This document shows, piece by piece, positions 32,004 through 44,500 of a DNA stretch of 64,000 nt. The stretch's first letter is position 1. Every line of letters starts with the position of its first letter. Where the stretch lies: contig JABYQR010000148.1 of NCBI GenBank assembly GCA_022592445.1, positions 1 through 64,000 on the forward strand, written 5' to 3'. The notes under the pieces were generated by a model. That model made no database searches. It had not been told where the DNA came from and worked only from the letters and a program-made list of their open reading frames with translations. Source of the DNA: Cytidiella melzeri. Taxonomy: Eukaryota > Basidiomycota > Agaricomycetes > Polyporales > Irpicaceae. The translations under genes and the position numbers were made by a program.

Positions 32004-34309
32004 GAAAACTATCAAGAAGAGTCTGGTTAGCCCTCATTTCATGACCATCCATATACACGGACGCGCTCTCTGACACTGTCCTATAGAGCCTCAATAGGAG
32101 ATCCACCACCGAGTCCTCCTCCTCAAAAACAAAGGAGTCCAAGGCCTCTGCAGCAGCGGCAGCTGCCCCTCCACCACCACCCCCGAACTCCAACAAGCCT
32201 CTCCCACAACCAGTCTCAGCGGTTGCTAGTCTCAGCAATCTAGCCAGCAACAGCAGCAACCATTCTCTTCCAAGTTCCAATGGCTCCCTTTCTGCCGGCA
32301 GATCAACTTTGTCCTCATCTTTGACGAGCTCAGTACCGCAGCGCGGATACCCGGCGCCAGATAGGGCTTCCCCTGCACCACCTATCGTGGTCGTCAGTCC
32401 TGAGGCAGAGCCAATCGAAAGAACCTCTCTTGGAGATGGCCCCAATACGCCTCCTAGGTCAAGCACACTTGGACGCCTGCGAACAGGCCCTAAGGATACG
32501 ATCCCAATCGTTGGGAAGCCCCCGCGCAAACAACGAAGCAGTCGGTTTGTTGTCACGGAAAAGGTGGAAATTGAAAAGCTACCTCCTTTCTTAGGTGCGT
32601 TTGGCCAACATATCCTTATCTCTGATGTCTCATGATACTCGCTACAGAAACCCCTCCGAACGAACGACCACAGCTCTTCATCAAGAAGCTACATCAATGC
32701 GCTGTCCTATTCGACTTCAACGACACCAATGCAGAGTTGAAAGGAAAGCAGATAAAGACACAAGCCTTGCATGAGATGTTGGAATATATCACGACACAAC
32801 GCAATGTCATCACGGACAACATATACCCTGAGGTCGTCAAGATGGTAGGCCTTGGTACGTTGCGAGGGTGACATAGAGCTAATCGGGATCTACTCTGCAT
32901 TATCACAGTTTGCAACGAACCTGTTCCGTGCGATACCCCCGCCTGTCAACCCCACAGGCGACGCATATGACCCTGAAGAAGATGAACCCGTCCTTGAGCT
33001 CGCTTGGCCGCACCTCAAGATTGTATACGAATTTTTCCTGCGCTTCGTCGAGAGCCCAGATTTCAACACCAACCTCGCCAAGCGATACATTGACCAAACC
33101 TTTGTCCTGAACCTCCTCGAGCTATTCGACTCCGAGGATCCTCGAGAGCGCGATTTCCTCAAGACAACGCTCCACAGAATATATGGGAAGTTCCTGAACC
33201 TTCGTGCGCCGATTCGACGAAGTATCAATAACGTTTTCTTCCACTTCGTGTACGAAACGGAACGTCACAACGGCATTGCTGAGCTGTTGGAGATTCTCGG
33301 ATCCATCATCAATGGCTTTGCGCTACCCCTGAAGGAGGAGCACAAGACTTTCCTCATGCGAGTGCTCCTCCCGCTACACAAGGTCAAGAGCTTGTCCATG
33401 TACCACCCTCAGCTGGCGTACTGCGTCGTTCAATTCTTAGAGAAGGACGCGGTTCTAGCGGAGGATGTGGTGTTGGGGCTCCTCAAGTTCTGGCCCAAGG
33501 TCAACTCGCCTAAGGAAGTCATGTTCCTCAGCGAGATGGAGGAGGTCCTTGACGTTATTGACCCAGCCGAGTTCCAGAAGATTCAGGTGCCCTTGTTCCA
33601 GCAGTTGGCTCGGTGCATCAATAGCCAGCATTTCCAAGTTGCGGAGCGTGCTTTGCTGTACTGGAATAATGAGTACATCGTCAACCTCATGAGCGACAAT
33701 CTACCAGTCATTCTTCCTATCGTCTTTCCTGCTCTGTACACAAACTCCAGATCACATTGGAACCGGTGAGTAGTCGGTTGCAACGATTATGCGAATCACG
33801 CTGATGTCGACCAGGACAATACATGCCATGGTCTACAATGCGCTCAAGTTGTTCATGGAGATCAACCCCGAGCTGTTTGACGAAGCTATGCAACAGTACA
33901 AGCAGCGCAAATTGGAGTGAGCAGCAAGCACACAATCATTTCAGTAACTTTTACTTACACGAAACCATAGTGAACGTCAGCATGCTGTTGATCGGTACGA
34001 CCAGTGGTTGAAACTACGTGCCAAGGCAGCGGAGCACGCCAAGGGCAAGCTGCCCGAAGGCTTTGAGAAAGACGAGCCAACCCCGCCGCCACCCCCTGTG
34101 GACGAGAATGACATTATGGACTTGTCTATCGACCTCAACGCGGTCTCCATCGACGCAGAAATCCCACTGAGCGAGCTTGACGAAAGTGGGATAGAGAGGG
34201 TACCGATGGCTGATCCGGGGATGGACGTAAGTCGTAATGGCTATGTATACCCCCAGGACGTCTGAATGAAAACGTGATCAGCGACCGTTCCCTGAAATAG
34301 GCGGTTTAG
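32004..34309 (+). CDS. PP2A regulatory subunit B56 (B', Rts1/Par1-like)
   Basis: Targets the PP2A phosphatase to substrates in cell-cycle, stress and cohesion control. Exon 1 (MKTIKKSL) joins [13 protein letters not shown] over an intron ending in cctatag. The N-terminal ~170 residues are Ser/Pro/Ala-rich and disordered, with runs of Ala and Pro. The HEAT-like B56 core follows: [141 protein letters not shown] and [11 protein letters not shown]. The last intron joins GMD to a final AV and TAG at 34309; a slightly different 3' end is possible. Long minus-strand frames over the second exon are antisense shadows. Confidence 0.94.
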
Positions 34310-34877
34310 AGCACTCTCCAGGTGGCACAAATCTGCACTCGCGGCGGAAAAGTGCTCTTCCAGGTGCGGACACTACTCGACGTTGGTTTAACCACGTTGC
34401 TGACCGAATGCACGGACATTCTGGCTCATCAGTGGATCCTACAGTCCTGCGAGATTTGCAAGCACATCGATCTCTCGATGAAGGAGCGCTACGCGCTGGA
34501 GCGCCGCAGGACGGCCATTGAGCATGCAAGACAGTGTATTGCGTGTGTATTATTGCCCCTTCGGTTCGCTGTTGCGTAGCCCAGCCTTCCATTCCTGCCT
34601 TGTTTCGTGTATTCGACATGCACATAACGATATCCTGACATGTCTCGTCTTCTCTGGTTTGTGGATCAATACTCCTTATTACTGTGGTACATTTCCTGCA
34701 GCGTATCCTACACATTCTCCACATCATATACATGTTTGCATGCTTTTTCCACATATGCATCTCGCTTCCGGACTACGTATACGTAGTAAAGCTCGTGAGT
34801 GTGGCTATTGAAAGACATTGAAATAGATGGGCAGATACATTTCTTTTGATATCAATAAAGCTTAGCAGTCATAGATA
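34310..34877. other. Convergent intergenic region with a 16-bp palindrome
   Basis: 568 bp between the stop codons of PP2A B56 and the RNA-dependent RNA polymerase. It contains the perfect palindrome ACTACGTATACGTAGT at 34772-34787 and an AATAAA on the plus strand near 34853. An open frame at 34322-34579 has no recognisable domain. Confidence 0.45.
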
Positions 34878-37800
34878 TCAATGAGTGGATCCCACAGCTT
34901 CGAGTTTCTTGACCGCGTCAAAGATTTCAGATAACGCGAGCAGGGAAAAGCTCTGAGACCCAAAGGCCTGAGACTGCCGATAAATGATACTGACCCCATA
35001 CGCCGCCCAGGCCCGTTTCAGGGTGAGTAACGTATGCGTCGTAAAGTCATCCTCGCCATCCTGGTCCGCACCTACGACCTGCCTCGCCGTGCGGTCAAAC
35101 AGCCGCGTGGTTTGCTCCCGAAGCTTCGCAATCTGTTCTTTGCGTTTCCCTCGGACAGAACACTTGGCGACGATCGTGCCCACGAGTGCCTCCTCCTCCG
35201 TCAGCGTGGCTGAGCGGCCGGGAGAAATCGTGTGCGACGCGCAGACGATGCGCAAGTCGCACGCGAACTCCTGGAAAACTGCCCATATCTCCCTGATGAG
35301 CGTCATCGACTCTGAGGGATCCCAAGAAATGTATTGTGAGACTTTCTGGCGTACGGCCCTGATGATATCCCCTCCGCGCTTGGCATTGGCGTATCGCTCG
35401 AGCTTGCGAAAACGGGCAAAGATGTTGTCCAGACTGACGTCGTGATTCCTCGATGCGGAGTACTGTGGCATCTGCGGTTCAGGCAGTTGGATCTCGCGAA
35501 ACAGTCTCCCAAGCCAGCGCTGGCTCTCGTAGTAGAGCTTTGTGTTGTCGCCAACGGTCAACTCTGGGCAACTCCAATCGGGCTTGATGGGTGACTTGTT
35601 GGGCGGGATACGGTCCAGAGGAACTGGCATGCCGGTCTTTGGATAGTCTACCGCGTCACTGTGAAGGGCGGCGAGTGCGAGACAGTCGGGGTCAAGAATG
35701 CCTTTATCACTTGAATCTGCTCTGAGTAACCAAGCGTTTGCGATAAGCCCCACGCTCTAAAAAAATAAGGCGGAAGCTGTCAGAATTTAGGACAGATTCA
35801 GATCATTGTGGAGGTGCATACATCGGAGTACAAGTATTCTGTCACAAAGTTGGCGACGTCTGCGCGTGTGCTAGGATGGGCGACCGTCTGTCTTGCGGCG
35901 GGTGGGTAACTAGCCGGATGATATGTCTTGTTGGGTAACATATCTTCATGGGTGCAGCAAACGAACTCGTCACCTGACAGACCAGTTGTGAGCTTCGTTC
36001 AGCAGGTCACCAAACCTTTGATGTTGACTCTGAAACTCACCGTCGAGATCTCCACCGGCTAGGCAAGACGCCAAAGGTCGCCCACCTATATGTACACCAC
36101 AATCCATCATGTTGATGAGATCGAGTTAATGAGCTCAGTATTCGCCTTTACCTTTGATAGAGAACACGACAGTGTTTGGGAGTGGTTCGCGGTCATATGG
36201 GGAGCCTCGAGGTGGCTTCCCAATGCCCGTAACAAGTTGAATGTCGCCTGGGTGTATTGTTGGAGAGCGGAAGACCATAACGGGACCTTCGAGGTAGCGC
36301 GGTTCGCTCCCGTCATTGCTAGTGATGCACGCATAGATTTCGCGCTCGCGCAGGTACCCGTGGATGTCGGCGATACCAGGAAGCGTCCAGCCTTCCGGAA
36401 CGGGGATGCGAGAACGATACTTCAGCTCACGGAGCACGTGGTGAACGGCAAAGCCGGTGAGCTGCTTGAGAAGCTCGTTATCCCACATGCTCATGCCTAG
36501 CTTGTGCAAGTTCAGGAGGGTCGACGCAAGCTTGAACGAAGTTCCCAGGCCGTAGCTCTCGAAGAGGCTAGCTGCTTCGCCCAGGCTTGTGATAGCCCTC
36601 TCTGTGTGTGCGACAACCACGTCTTGAAGCTTTTTCAGGAAGTCATAGCCGCCAGTTATGTGGAGATCTTCGAGCATCATGATAAGCGGGCGATTCAGGT
36701 AGAATTTCCCGGGGGAGGTGAATGCCGCCACGATCTCGAGTTGTTTCGTATTCGGAGCATTGAACTTGACCATAGATTGCCTCAGACAGATCTGTTGGCC
36801 AGATAGCCGATAGTCCACGCTCAACATACCCTTCGAACCATGACATCGAATCTGAAAGGCGGGGGGATACTTGCAGTGATGGTTTCGTGCGTGCCGACGG
36901 CTCACCGCCTGCAGAGCCTTCCAGGCATCTCCCGCAAACTCACGAGACATCGTCCCGACACCATCTGTGAAAGAGCGTTTCTTCTTGTCGACGATGTCCG
37001 GGAGAATGAGTATCTCCTCCATCGACTGCATTGAGACCGCTGCTTCCGTCGAAGTGAAAGCCTGGGAGATCCGAGCACCGTATCTTGCAGGGCAGAATAT
37101 GAGCTCGGGGTCATAGTCTATGCCGTTGAATACGCCAATGCTACGAATGATGACGTCAGGGCTTATAGTGGATCTTCTGCCGTACTCCTTTTTGACAAAG
37201 GTTTTCATGAACCATACTGCATGTTGCTTCAGCCCCGACTGCGAATAGGCAAGGAACTCAAAATGGTGGCCAGCGATGTGCAGACCCTCCTGGAGCACGC
37301 CGCCAAACCGTGCGTGGATGAAGGAACGATCGTCGACATCTCGGTCCATACGATACTGAAGTCCACTGTCGTCCGCAAAACTGACGCGAAGGAAGTTCGA
37401 AGTGTAGCCCGCGTACTGGCGCATAACCCTGTTATTCTTCTCAGGAAATGGCCCGCCCAGGCAGATCCGGGAGGGCATAACGGTGACGTGGAGACACATG
37501 AACGTGTCAGCTTGTGAGCCCACGACCTCTAGGGAGTCATCGCGGAATTCAAAGTCCTTTCTGCATCTCAACCACAGCTCTCGAACGAGGTCGGTGTCGA
37601 GGGAGCGAGCTATATCGCTCTGCCCGAACAGCTCGCTAGCTCGAAAGGCAAGGTGACGGATGAACGCAGCTGTGTACGCGCCGCCCTTGCGCGCTACCAT
37701 CCACTCGATGTGGCGGCGGATATCCAAGACTTCTCTGAAATCCATATGGTGGTTGCGAACCAGCGCCTCGACCTGGAATGCCACCTCTATGTCTAGAGTC

Positions 37801-38741
37801 TGTAGAAAGCCTGCGTAGCCTAACCGGAGCTGAGAAGAGAACAGCCCGAGATGAACTTCATTGAGAGGAAGCCCGTCCGCTTTCACGTGCGCGAGATCGG
37901 CTATCCAGCTCAAATTTTCCGCTGCATTCTGCGAGAGACACCGGAACTGAACAGCCAAGGAGGTGTACTGAACGAACGACGCGTGATCCTCGTCCAGCTC
38001 GCTCAGCCGCTGACGTTTTCCAGACGACGAACGAGACAAAAGCGGGCGATGTAAGTCAAGACCAGTTCTTGCAGGGCCGCTGCTCTCAGCTTCGAAAGTG
38101 GGAGGATATAGAAGAGACAAGAAAAACGTGGCATCGTAGGAGCCATCCGCCGCGGGACCACCGATTGTAGCATACGCGATCTGCGTGCTGCGCATCGCGA
38201 CTGTACGCAGCGGTGATTCGACTTCGTCTTCGTCGCGGTATGTCATGCGGTATTCTCTCTTATCAAGATCGAAGATGAGCCATCCCATGCAGTTTTTCTC
38301 CCATTCGACTGAGAACGCGCCGTTGCGGCATTCCCATCCGAACTGGAGAGCAATTACTGGGATATGTCGGCTGCGAAGCTGTTCTACGATGCCCTCCCGC
38401 TCTTCCAGTGCCTTCGGATCCACGTAAGGCAGCATTGTTATCTGCCGTACGAGCTCCAGGCGAGGGGAACGGGCACTGGGTCTGAAAATCAAAAATTTGT
38501 GACCGACTCGGATTTTCCTCTTCATCGCCTGCAGAAAATAACGGCCAATCTCCTCTGTGGGCAGAGTCAATGCACCACATCGAAGCTTGCCGTACGTCGC
38601 CTGGGGAAAAATAGCGACTTCGAAGTTTATGGGCAAAACTTGGAAATGCCTGAAATCGGGACCATGGAGAGCTGTAGCTATGGCCCGTTTCATGTTGTAG
38701 GGGTTTGCAGAAGGATCGATGTTACGGATGTGTAGCTCCAT
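34878..38741 (-). CDS. RNA-dependent RNA polymerase (QDE-1/RDP family)
   Basis: Makes double-stranded RNA for RNA silencing (quelling). Exons 38741-36152, 36085-36041, 35973-35822 and 35756-34878 give 1221 residues with a clean frame. The N-terminal ~300 residues are family-variable. The catalytic region shows SRICLGGPFPEKNNRVMRQY, RVSFADDSGLQYR, GVLQEGLHIAGHHFEFLAYS, FTDGVGTMS, PPAFQIRCHGSKGMLSVDYR, GPVMVFRSPTIHPGDIQLVT and NTVVFSIKGGRPLASCLAGG, followed by the catalytic DLDGDEF near residues 876-882. An intron (35974-36040) splits the glycine codon inside that motif. The C-terminal ~300 residues are helical. All key motifs are present, so it should be active. It is divergent from the mannosyltransferase. 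Confidence 0.95.
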
Positions 38742-39388
38742 GGCGACGTACTACTAGTTCCTTGAAGCACGGGCCAAGATTAACATGGATGGATTCAATG
38801 CGAAGAACTTTTACCTTTGCGGGGACAGCCAAGGCAATGTGAGGGGAGCAGGCAGAGAGAGCAGTCTGCCAGGTCACAGTCGACGAGGTCGACGTGCGAG
38901 TCCAAAGTCGAATGCGCTGCGAAGATCTTTCACGATGACCAGCGCTAATAATAGACAAAGTTATGATTGCTAAATGATCCTCCTTGTTATACTTGGCTGT
39001 GGCTGCAGCGTATCTCGTTGTTTGAGCACAACGGCAGTGAGACATCTGCTACCTGTGATCACCAATCTTGGGTATGCATTGCAGGTTAGGCTGGTGGCAA
39101 CGCTCCGTCAGACGGCGGCCCCGGTCGGAGGGTAGTAGGTGGATAATTGGTCGTTCGTGGGCAACCTGTAGAGATACCGCAGCTTCCACAGCGGTGAGAC
39201 TTGCAGCTCGAACTGGAGCCTGGTGTGAAAACTTGTAAACAGTTGATTTGAGCGAGATTCATCCCAGCGTCTACGTTGTCAGGATGTTAACTGCGCAGAA
39301 ACAGAAATAGCAACAGCTGCAGCTCTTCTTCTCAAACCACGACCATCGACGCTGCTCACGCTCTCACAAGAGCTCGTCGTCGCCCAAT
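38742..39388. promoter_or_regulatory. Divergent promoter region RdRP / mannosyltransferase
   Basis: 647 bp between start codons. Short chance frames only (one continues antisense into the RdRP N terminus). No clear TATA box or repeat recognised. Confidence 0.4.
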
Positions 39389-41295
39389 ATGATGACGCCT
39401 ATGCGGTATATTCTGCTGGTGCTGGGCATCATCGTACGTGACGCAGCTGGCTTGAGGGCTAGCGCTCGCTTCACTAACATGCTCTCCCACTCAATAATAA
39501 CAGATCAGCTTGCACTTCATCCTCAGTTTCTCTCGTGAAGACTACGGACGCGCCACCTCACTGTCTAACATTACGAACAAGCTGAAAGGAACGCAAGAAG
39601 ACACTACTTTGGATCATCCCCCTTACCAAGATGGCGTACCAGAGGAGTATTACCACAAAACCAAAGTCCCTCCCGTCCAACGAAAGGCGAACGCCACTTT
39701 CGTACTTCTGGCTCGCAACAGCGATCTCAATGGAATCGTCAGTAGTATGAAGCAAATGGGTGCGCTCAAATCAGAAAGGAACATTTAGCACTCCCTTGAC
39801 CTTACACATACAGAGGACCGATTCAACAAAAAGTTTCAATACCCATATACTTTCCTCAACGAGCAGCCATTCAGCGCTGAATTCAAGCAGTGCGTCTCTT
39901 CTCCATGTATATGCGACTGACACGATAACCTCTGGCTTCCAGACGTGTGACAGAGCTCACGGATGCTCCGGTAAACTTCGGACTCATCGAGCACGACCAT
40001 TGGTACCAGCCAGATTGGATCGACGAAGCGAAGGCGACAGAGTCGCGAATAAATATGGAGAAAAATAAGGTCATCTATGGAGGTGAGCACCACTCAGGGA
40101 ACTTGAGCTACGAGCACTGCACTAAGGCGTGATGCTCGTCCAGGCAGCGTCCCGTACGTACTCACAGTCACACTGCGTGAGATCGCTGACAAAGATGCAG
40201 GTATCGCAACATGTGTCGCTACAACTCAGGTGTGAGTACATTTCGGCTTTAGATCCCCGTTTCTTCGCTCTGACAGCACCTTCAGTTCTTCTTCCGCCAC
40301 CCTTTGCTGCAGCACTACAAATACTACTGGAGAATTGAGTAAGTTGGTAACAATTTGGGGAGGCACGGACTGACTAGTTTCCCAGACCGGATGTCACGTT
40401 CTTCTGCGACCTCGACTACGATGTGAGTTTGTCATCGGTACGACGCTGCGAACGTTTCTCACGGGCTTGGTTTCAGCCGTTCTTGATCATGGAAGACCAG
40501 AAGAAGGTTTACGGTACGTTGATGATCATGGGCGCACGGGCGACTTGCTGAACTGGTTTTTTCTTCGGTCAGGCTTCACCGTCTCCCTGTACGAGTACGA
40601 GGCTACGATTCCCACGCTATGGGAAGCTGTGAAGGGTAGGTCAACTTATGCTCGGGCCAACAGCCACATTTACAAACTTTCTATCTTAGGCTTCATGCAA
40701 GAGAACCCTGAACTAATCCAAGCAGGAAATGGAATGCAATTTATTTCTGACGACAGCGGGAACACTTATAACCGTTGCCACTGTATGTATCTCCCTCTGT
40801 AACTCGAACACAACCATCTGACTTTGGGGGGTTCCTTCTAGTTTGGAGCAATTTTGAGATCGGCGACCTTGATTTCTGGCGAGGCGAGGCGTACATGAAG
40901 TTCTTTGAATACCTGGACAAAAAGGGCGGTTTCTACTACGAGGTCAGCTTTTATCTGTTCGTTCTGAGTTTTCCTCTCTATTGTTTCTGACAAAACTGCA
41001 CTCTTTAAGCGATGGGGCGACGCACCGGTACACAGCATTGGGGCCGCGCTCTTTGCTAAGAAAGAGCAAATCCATTTTTTCAACGACATCGGTCAGTTTT
41101 GTTCTTGTGACTTCCTGCAACGCGAAAGCGTTTCTCATCCTGCATTTTCATATGATAGGCTACCGCCACAACCCCTTCCAGCACTGCCCACAAGGCGATG
41201 CCCACGCCAAGGGCAAATGTTGGTGTTCGCCGTCCGATAACTTTGACTATGAGTCGTACTCGTGCTTGAAGCGCTACGATTCGATGTTCTCTTAG
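39389..41295 (+). CDS. Alpha-1,2-mannosyltransferase, GT15 (KTR/KRE2 family)
   Basis: Golgi type II membrane enzyme that adds alpha-1,2-mannose from GDP-mannose to N- or O-glycans. Many short exons. Exon 1 ([16 protein letters not shown]) with the start of exon 2 (SLHFILSF) forms the signal anchor. The lumenal catalytic domain reads [136 protein letters not shown] and [20 protein letters not shown], ending near HCWCSP-like [19 protein letters not shown]. The spacing and motifs match GT15. TAG at 41293-41295. Confidence 0.95.
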
Positions 41296-41559
41296 GTCTA
41301 GGCGTGTCTATTGTGCGGCTGTGTCTGCTGGCATTAGATAACACCCTTGTTGTTATGCCCGTTGATTCGTTTGTTTTCTGTCGTTTTCGTATTGTTTTCT
41401 TGGCCATGTGCGTGTTTGTTCACTCTCGTGATAATATCAACCGGAATAATCGCAGGCGAACGTATGAGTCCGTGACATCTCAAAAGCGACGGTCGCTCTC
41501 ACTTCAGAACACACTCATAGCTCCGCCCTTAATGTCTAGATCGAAAACTTGGCATGTCA
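41296..41559. other. Convergent intergenic region
   Basis: 264 bp between two stop codons; T-rich plus strand, no feature recognised. Confidence 0.5.
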
Positions 41560-44500
41560 TTACAGTATGGATTGCGAGTAGTATTGATACTGCCACAAGG
41601 AGAGAAAGTCAGATTTCTGCACGTTGCCAAAAACTCCTGGAAGATGTCTTCAACTCACCGAGTCATACAACCTGGTCCAATTGGACCCTAGCGAGGTGTC
41701 TATCAACCGCTCGACGTGTTCCTCGACAGCCGCCTGCGTCAGACCCTGCTGGAACCTCTCGCGGAGCTGGTTCGCAGTCTGCTCTCCGAGAGCAACGAAG
41801 CAAGGTAACGTCGAATCTGCAAATCCAAAACACAAAATTCTGCATGTCAGAATACAACGCGGGCCTTAGAGACAGAAACGAACCTTTTTGCATAAGCTCG
41901 ACGAGCGCTGGGTACAAGTGTTAATTTGTTTTTGGCCTGTCCCCGAAGTAAGAACTGACGAGTACAAAAGTTGACGTACTGATGATTCGATCGCAGTGTT
42001 TTCGGGCGGCCTCGAAGCCTTCCTTGAACGATCGTCTGAACTCTTTGTACGGCTCTCCGTCAATCCCACCGAGAACCTCGATGTATTCGAGTGGTAGTTT
42101 GAACGGCGCGGCTTCAAAGCCGATGTTACCAGGAGAGTTTGAGAGCATGAAGCCAAAGTCGATGTGGATGAGATGGCCGTCGCGGTCGATGAGAATGTTG
42201 CCGTTGTGACGGTCCTTGATCTGTAGGAGGTATGTGACAACGGAGTAGCCTGTGACTCAAGTGTTAGTGATGTTGTAGTCATATTGGTGTGTAGAGTCGG
42301 ATACAAACCGGCGAGTGACTTTGCAAAGTTTCGCTGGGCACGAGCAAATTTTGCCGATGCAGGATCACCATATGCCTGAAGAACGATGTTCAGCCAGTCA
42401 GATCACCGCAAACATGAGAATGGTTGCGCTCACGTTCTTGAAGTGATCATATAATGAGACATGTCCTAGCCTACCAGTAGCTAGTCGTCGGGCATATTCA
42501 GCCTTCTTAATCGAGTGTATTGAGATCGCGTCTGTAATGGTCTCGACAAGCCCAGAGCTATTGCCTGTAATCAATATTCGGAAGCTGTCGATTATGAGTA
42601 AGCGTGCAGTATGATGCAAACAGCCTAACGTACGATCGAATCCAGCAAGTGCAGTGTTCATCCTTGAAGATCTTTTCGAACTCTTGTATGAGTTGAACGG
42701 CGAGCTGTTCTTGACGTAGATCACCTCCTGTTTTGACGATGACCGAGACACAATCCCAATTGGCTGATCATGCTCAAGGTTAGATATGCTGATGACGGGA
42801 CTTTTGAACTCTCGCAACATGTACCTAAGTGTCCGTACGGAGATGCTTGCCGTATACGACTCTGGATCATTTCTATCAGCAAGACTACGATTCACCGTAA
42901 AGAAGCGTGGTAATGCTTGCCTTCTTGGCAGCCCATGATTCACCCACAACAACGGCTGAAGGATCGGCTTTGCTCAGCTCTCTCCTGATAATACCCTCGT
43001 CCTCCGCCGTCTTCATATTCCCGCCTGTATCGCCAATTCTCAACGTTCCCTCTCCCGTACGGTTTTCGCGCATACGCTCCATGCGCTCTTCCTCCAAGGC
43101 CAGCATCTCGTTCATAATTCGATTGCGGATTGCTGCCGCCTCGGTCTGCTGAAGTTTCAAACGCATAGGAGCAGTTCCGGGAGCAGGCGTCTGAGGTGGC
43201 TGCGTCGTATCGCTGGAAGAATTGCTGTTTTCCGGAAGAGGAGGTGTAACTGTAAGCCAGTTGGAGCCAGGCAGCCACTTCAGTGGCGAAGAAGACTCTG
43301 TCGAAGGAGTACCCGGGACGGGTAATGCAGCAGCGGATTCTCGCGCATTCGCGTTGAGCTGCGCCAGCATCACCGCGGCTGTGCGCATGCGCTCAGAGTA
43401 TTCGTCCAAGGACAGAACGCGCTGTGCTTGCGGACGAAGGGCCTCAACGTAAGGCTTGACGCTATTCGCTCTGGATAGACTTGGTCGAGGGTTTAAGGCT
43501 GCAGAGGCATCGATGGATGTTTGAGGAGACGACGGCGTAGAGGACCAAGTAGCAATGTCTAGTTCCCTGTTCTTCGGTGCGGGACGGAGTACGATTGATT
43601 CTGACAGATCAATCGGCCGCGAACGTAACGAGCCTTCGTCGCCATAAAGTTGTTCGACAAGGTCGACCTCTTCTTCGTCCGGATTTGGAGACGACACATC
43701 GCCAGGACTAGTCATGGAAACGTCCTGAGAGTCGTCGTCCACTGCGGTAGTGGTATCTACCTCAAGAACTCCGTTCGACCTATCAGAGTCAGGACCAGAA
43801 TGAGACCTTGACCGATCCATGCCAGGTGATTTTGCGCCATTGAACGATACGAGATCGTTTGAAGCTCCTTTTCTTTCGTTCTCTTTCGCCACGATCTTCC
43901 TGAGAACCTCTTTGTTTGACCGCTTCATTGGATCAAAGTCGAGGTCGCCGTGGAGAATCTCTATGAGGAGGAGATACGGGGCTCGTTCCGCAGAGTTTAA
44001 GACAACACTTTCGCCTGGAGGTATCCGCACAATCTTATGATGTGGCTCTGTCAGACCAGTGTCGCGATCGAGCGTGTCAGAGGATGTGCACCACATTGGC
44101 ATGCATACCTACACACCATGTGAGCTGAGCTTGATTAATGCTATTAATTGGGTTACCTCAGCAGGAAGCATATGATTCAAACCAGTTAGCTCAGCCCGAA
44201 GGGCACTGACTCGAGCAGGCTTCGGAACGACCAGCAGTCTGTTGCAAATATTTTCTAGGGCGAGCAGAAATTGGATCTGGATCGTCGATAAGGGCATGTT
44301 ATAGTTATAGATACACCCACATACCTCTGTACGACAATAGTGACTACGTAGCAAGAACTTTTGCGCCGACAGGTCGTACTTCTGCAGCAATATATCGACA
44401 GAGGTGACGCTATTAGGTCGGCGGAAATGACGAGATGCAGAAAACGTAGGTGTAGATTGGAATGGTGAAGGCAGAGCTGGCGATGCTAAGGACGGAACAT

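Noticed and set aside
31873..32556. 227-codon minus-strand open frame
   Set aside because: Mirror of the Ser/Pro/Ala-rich second exon of PP2A B56; low-complexity coding commonly leaves the opposite strand open.
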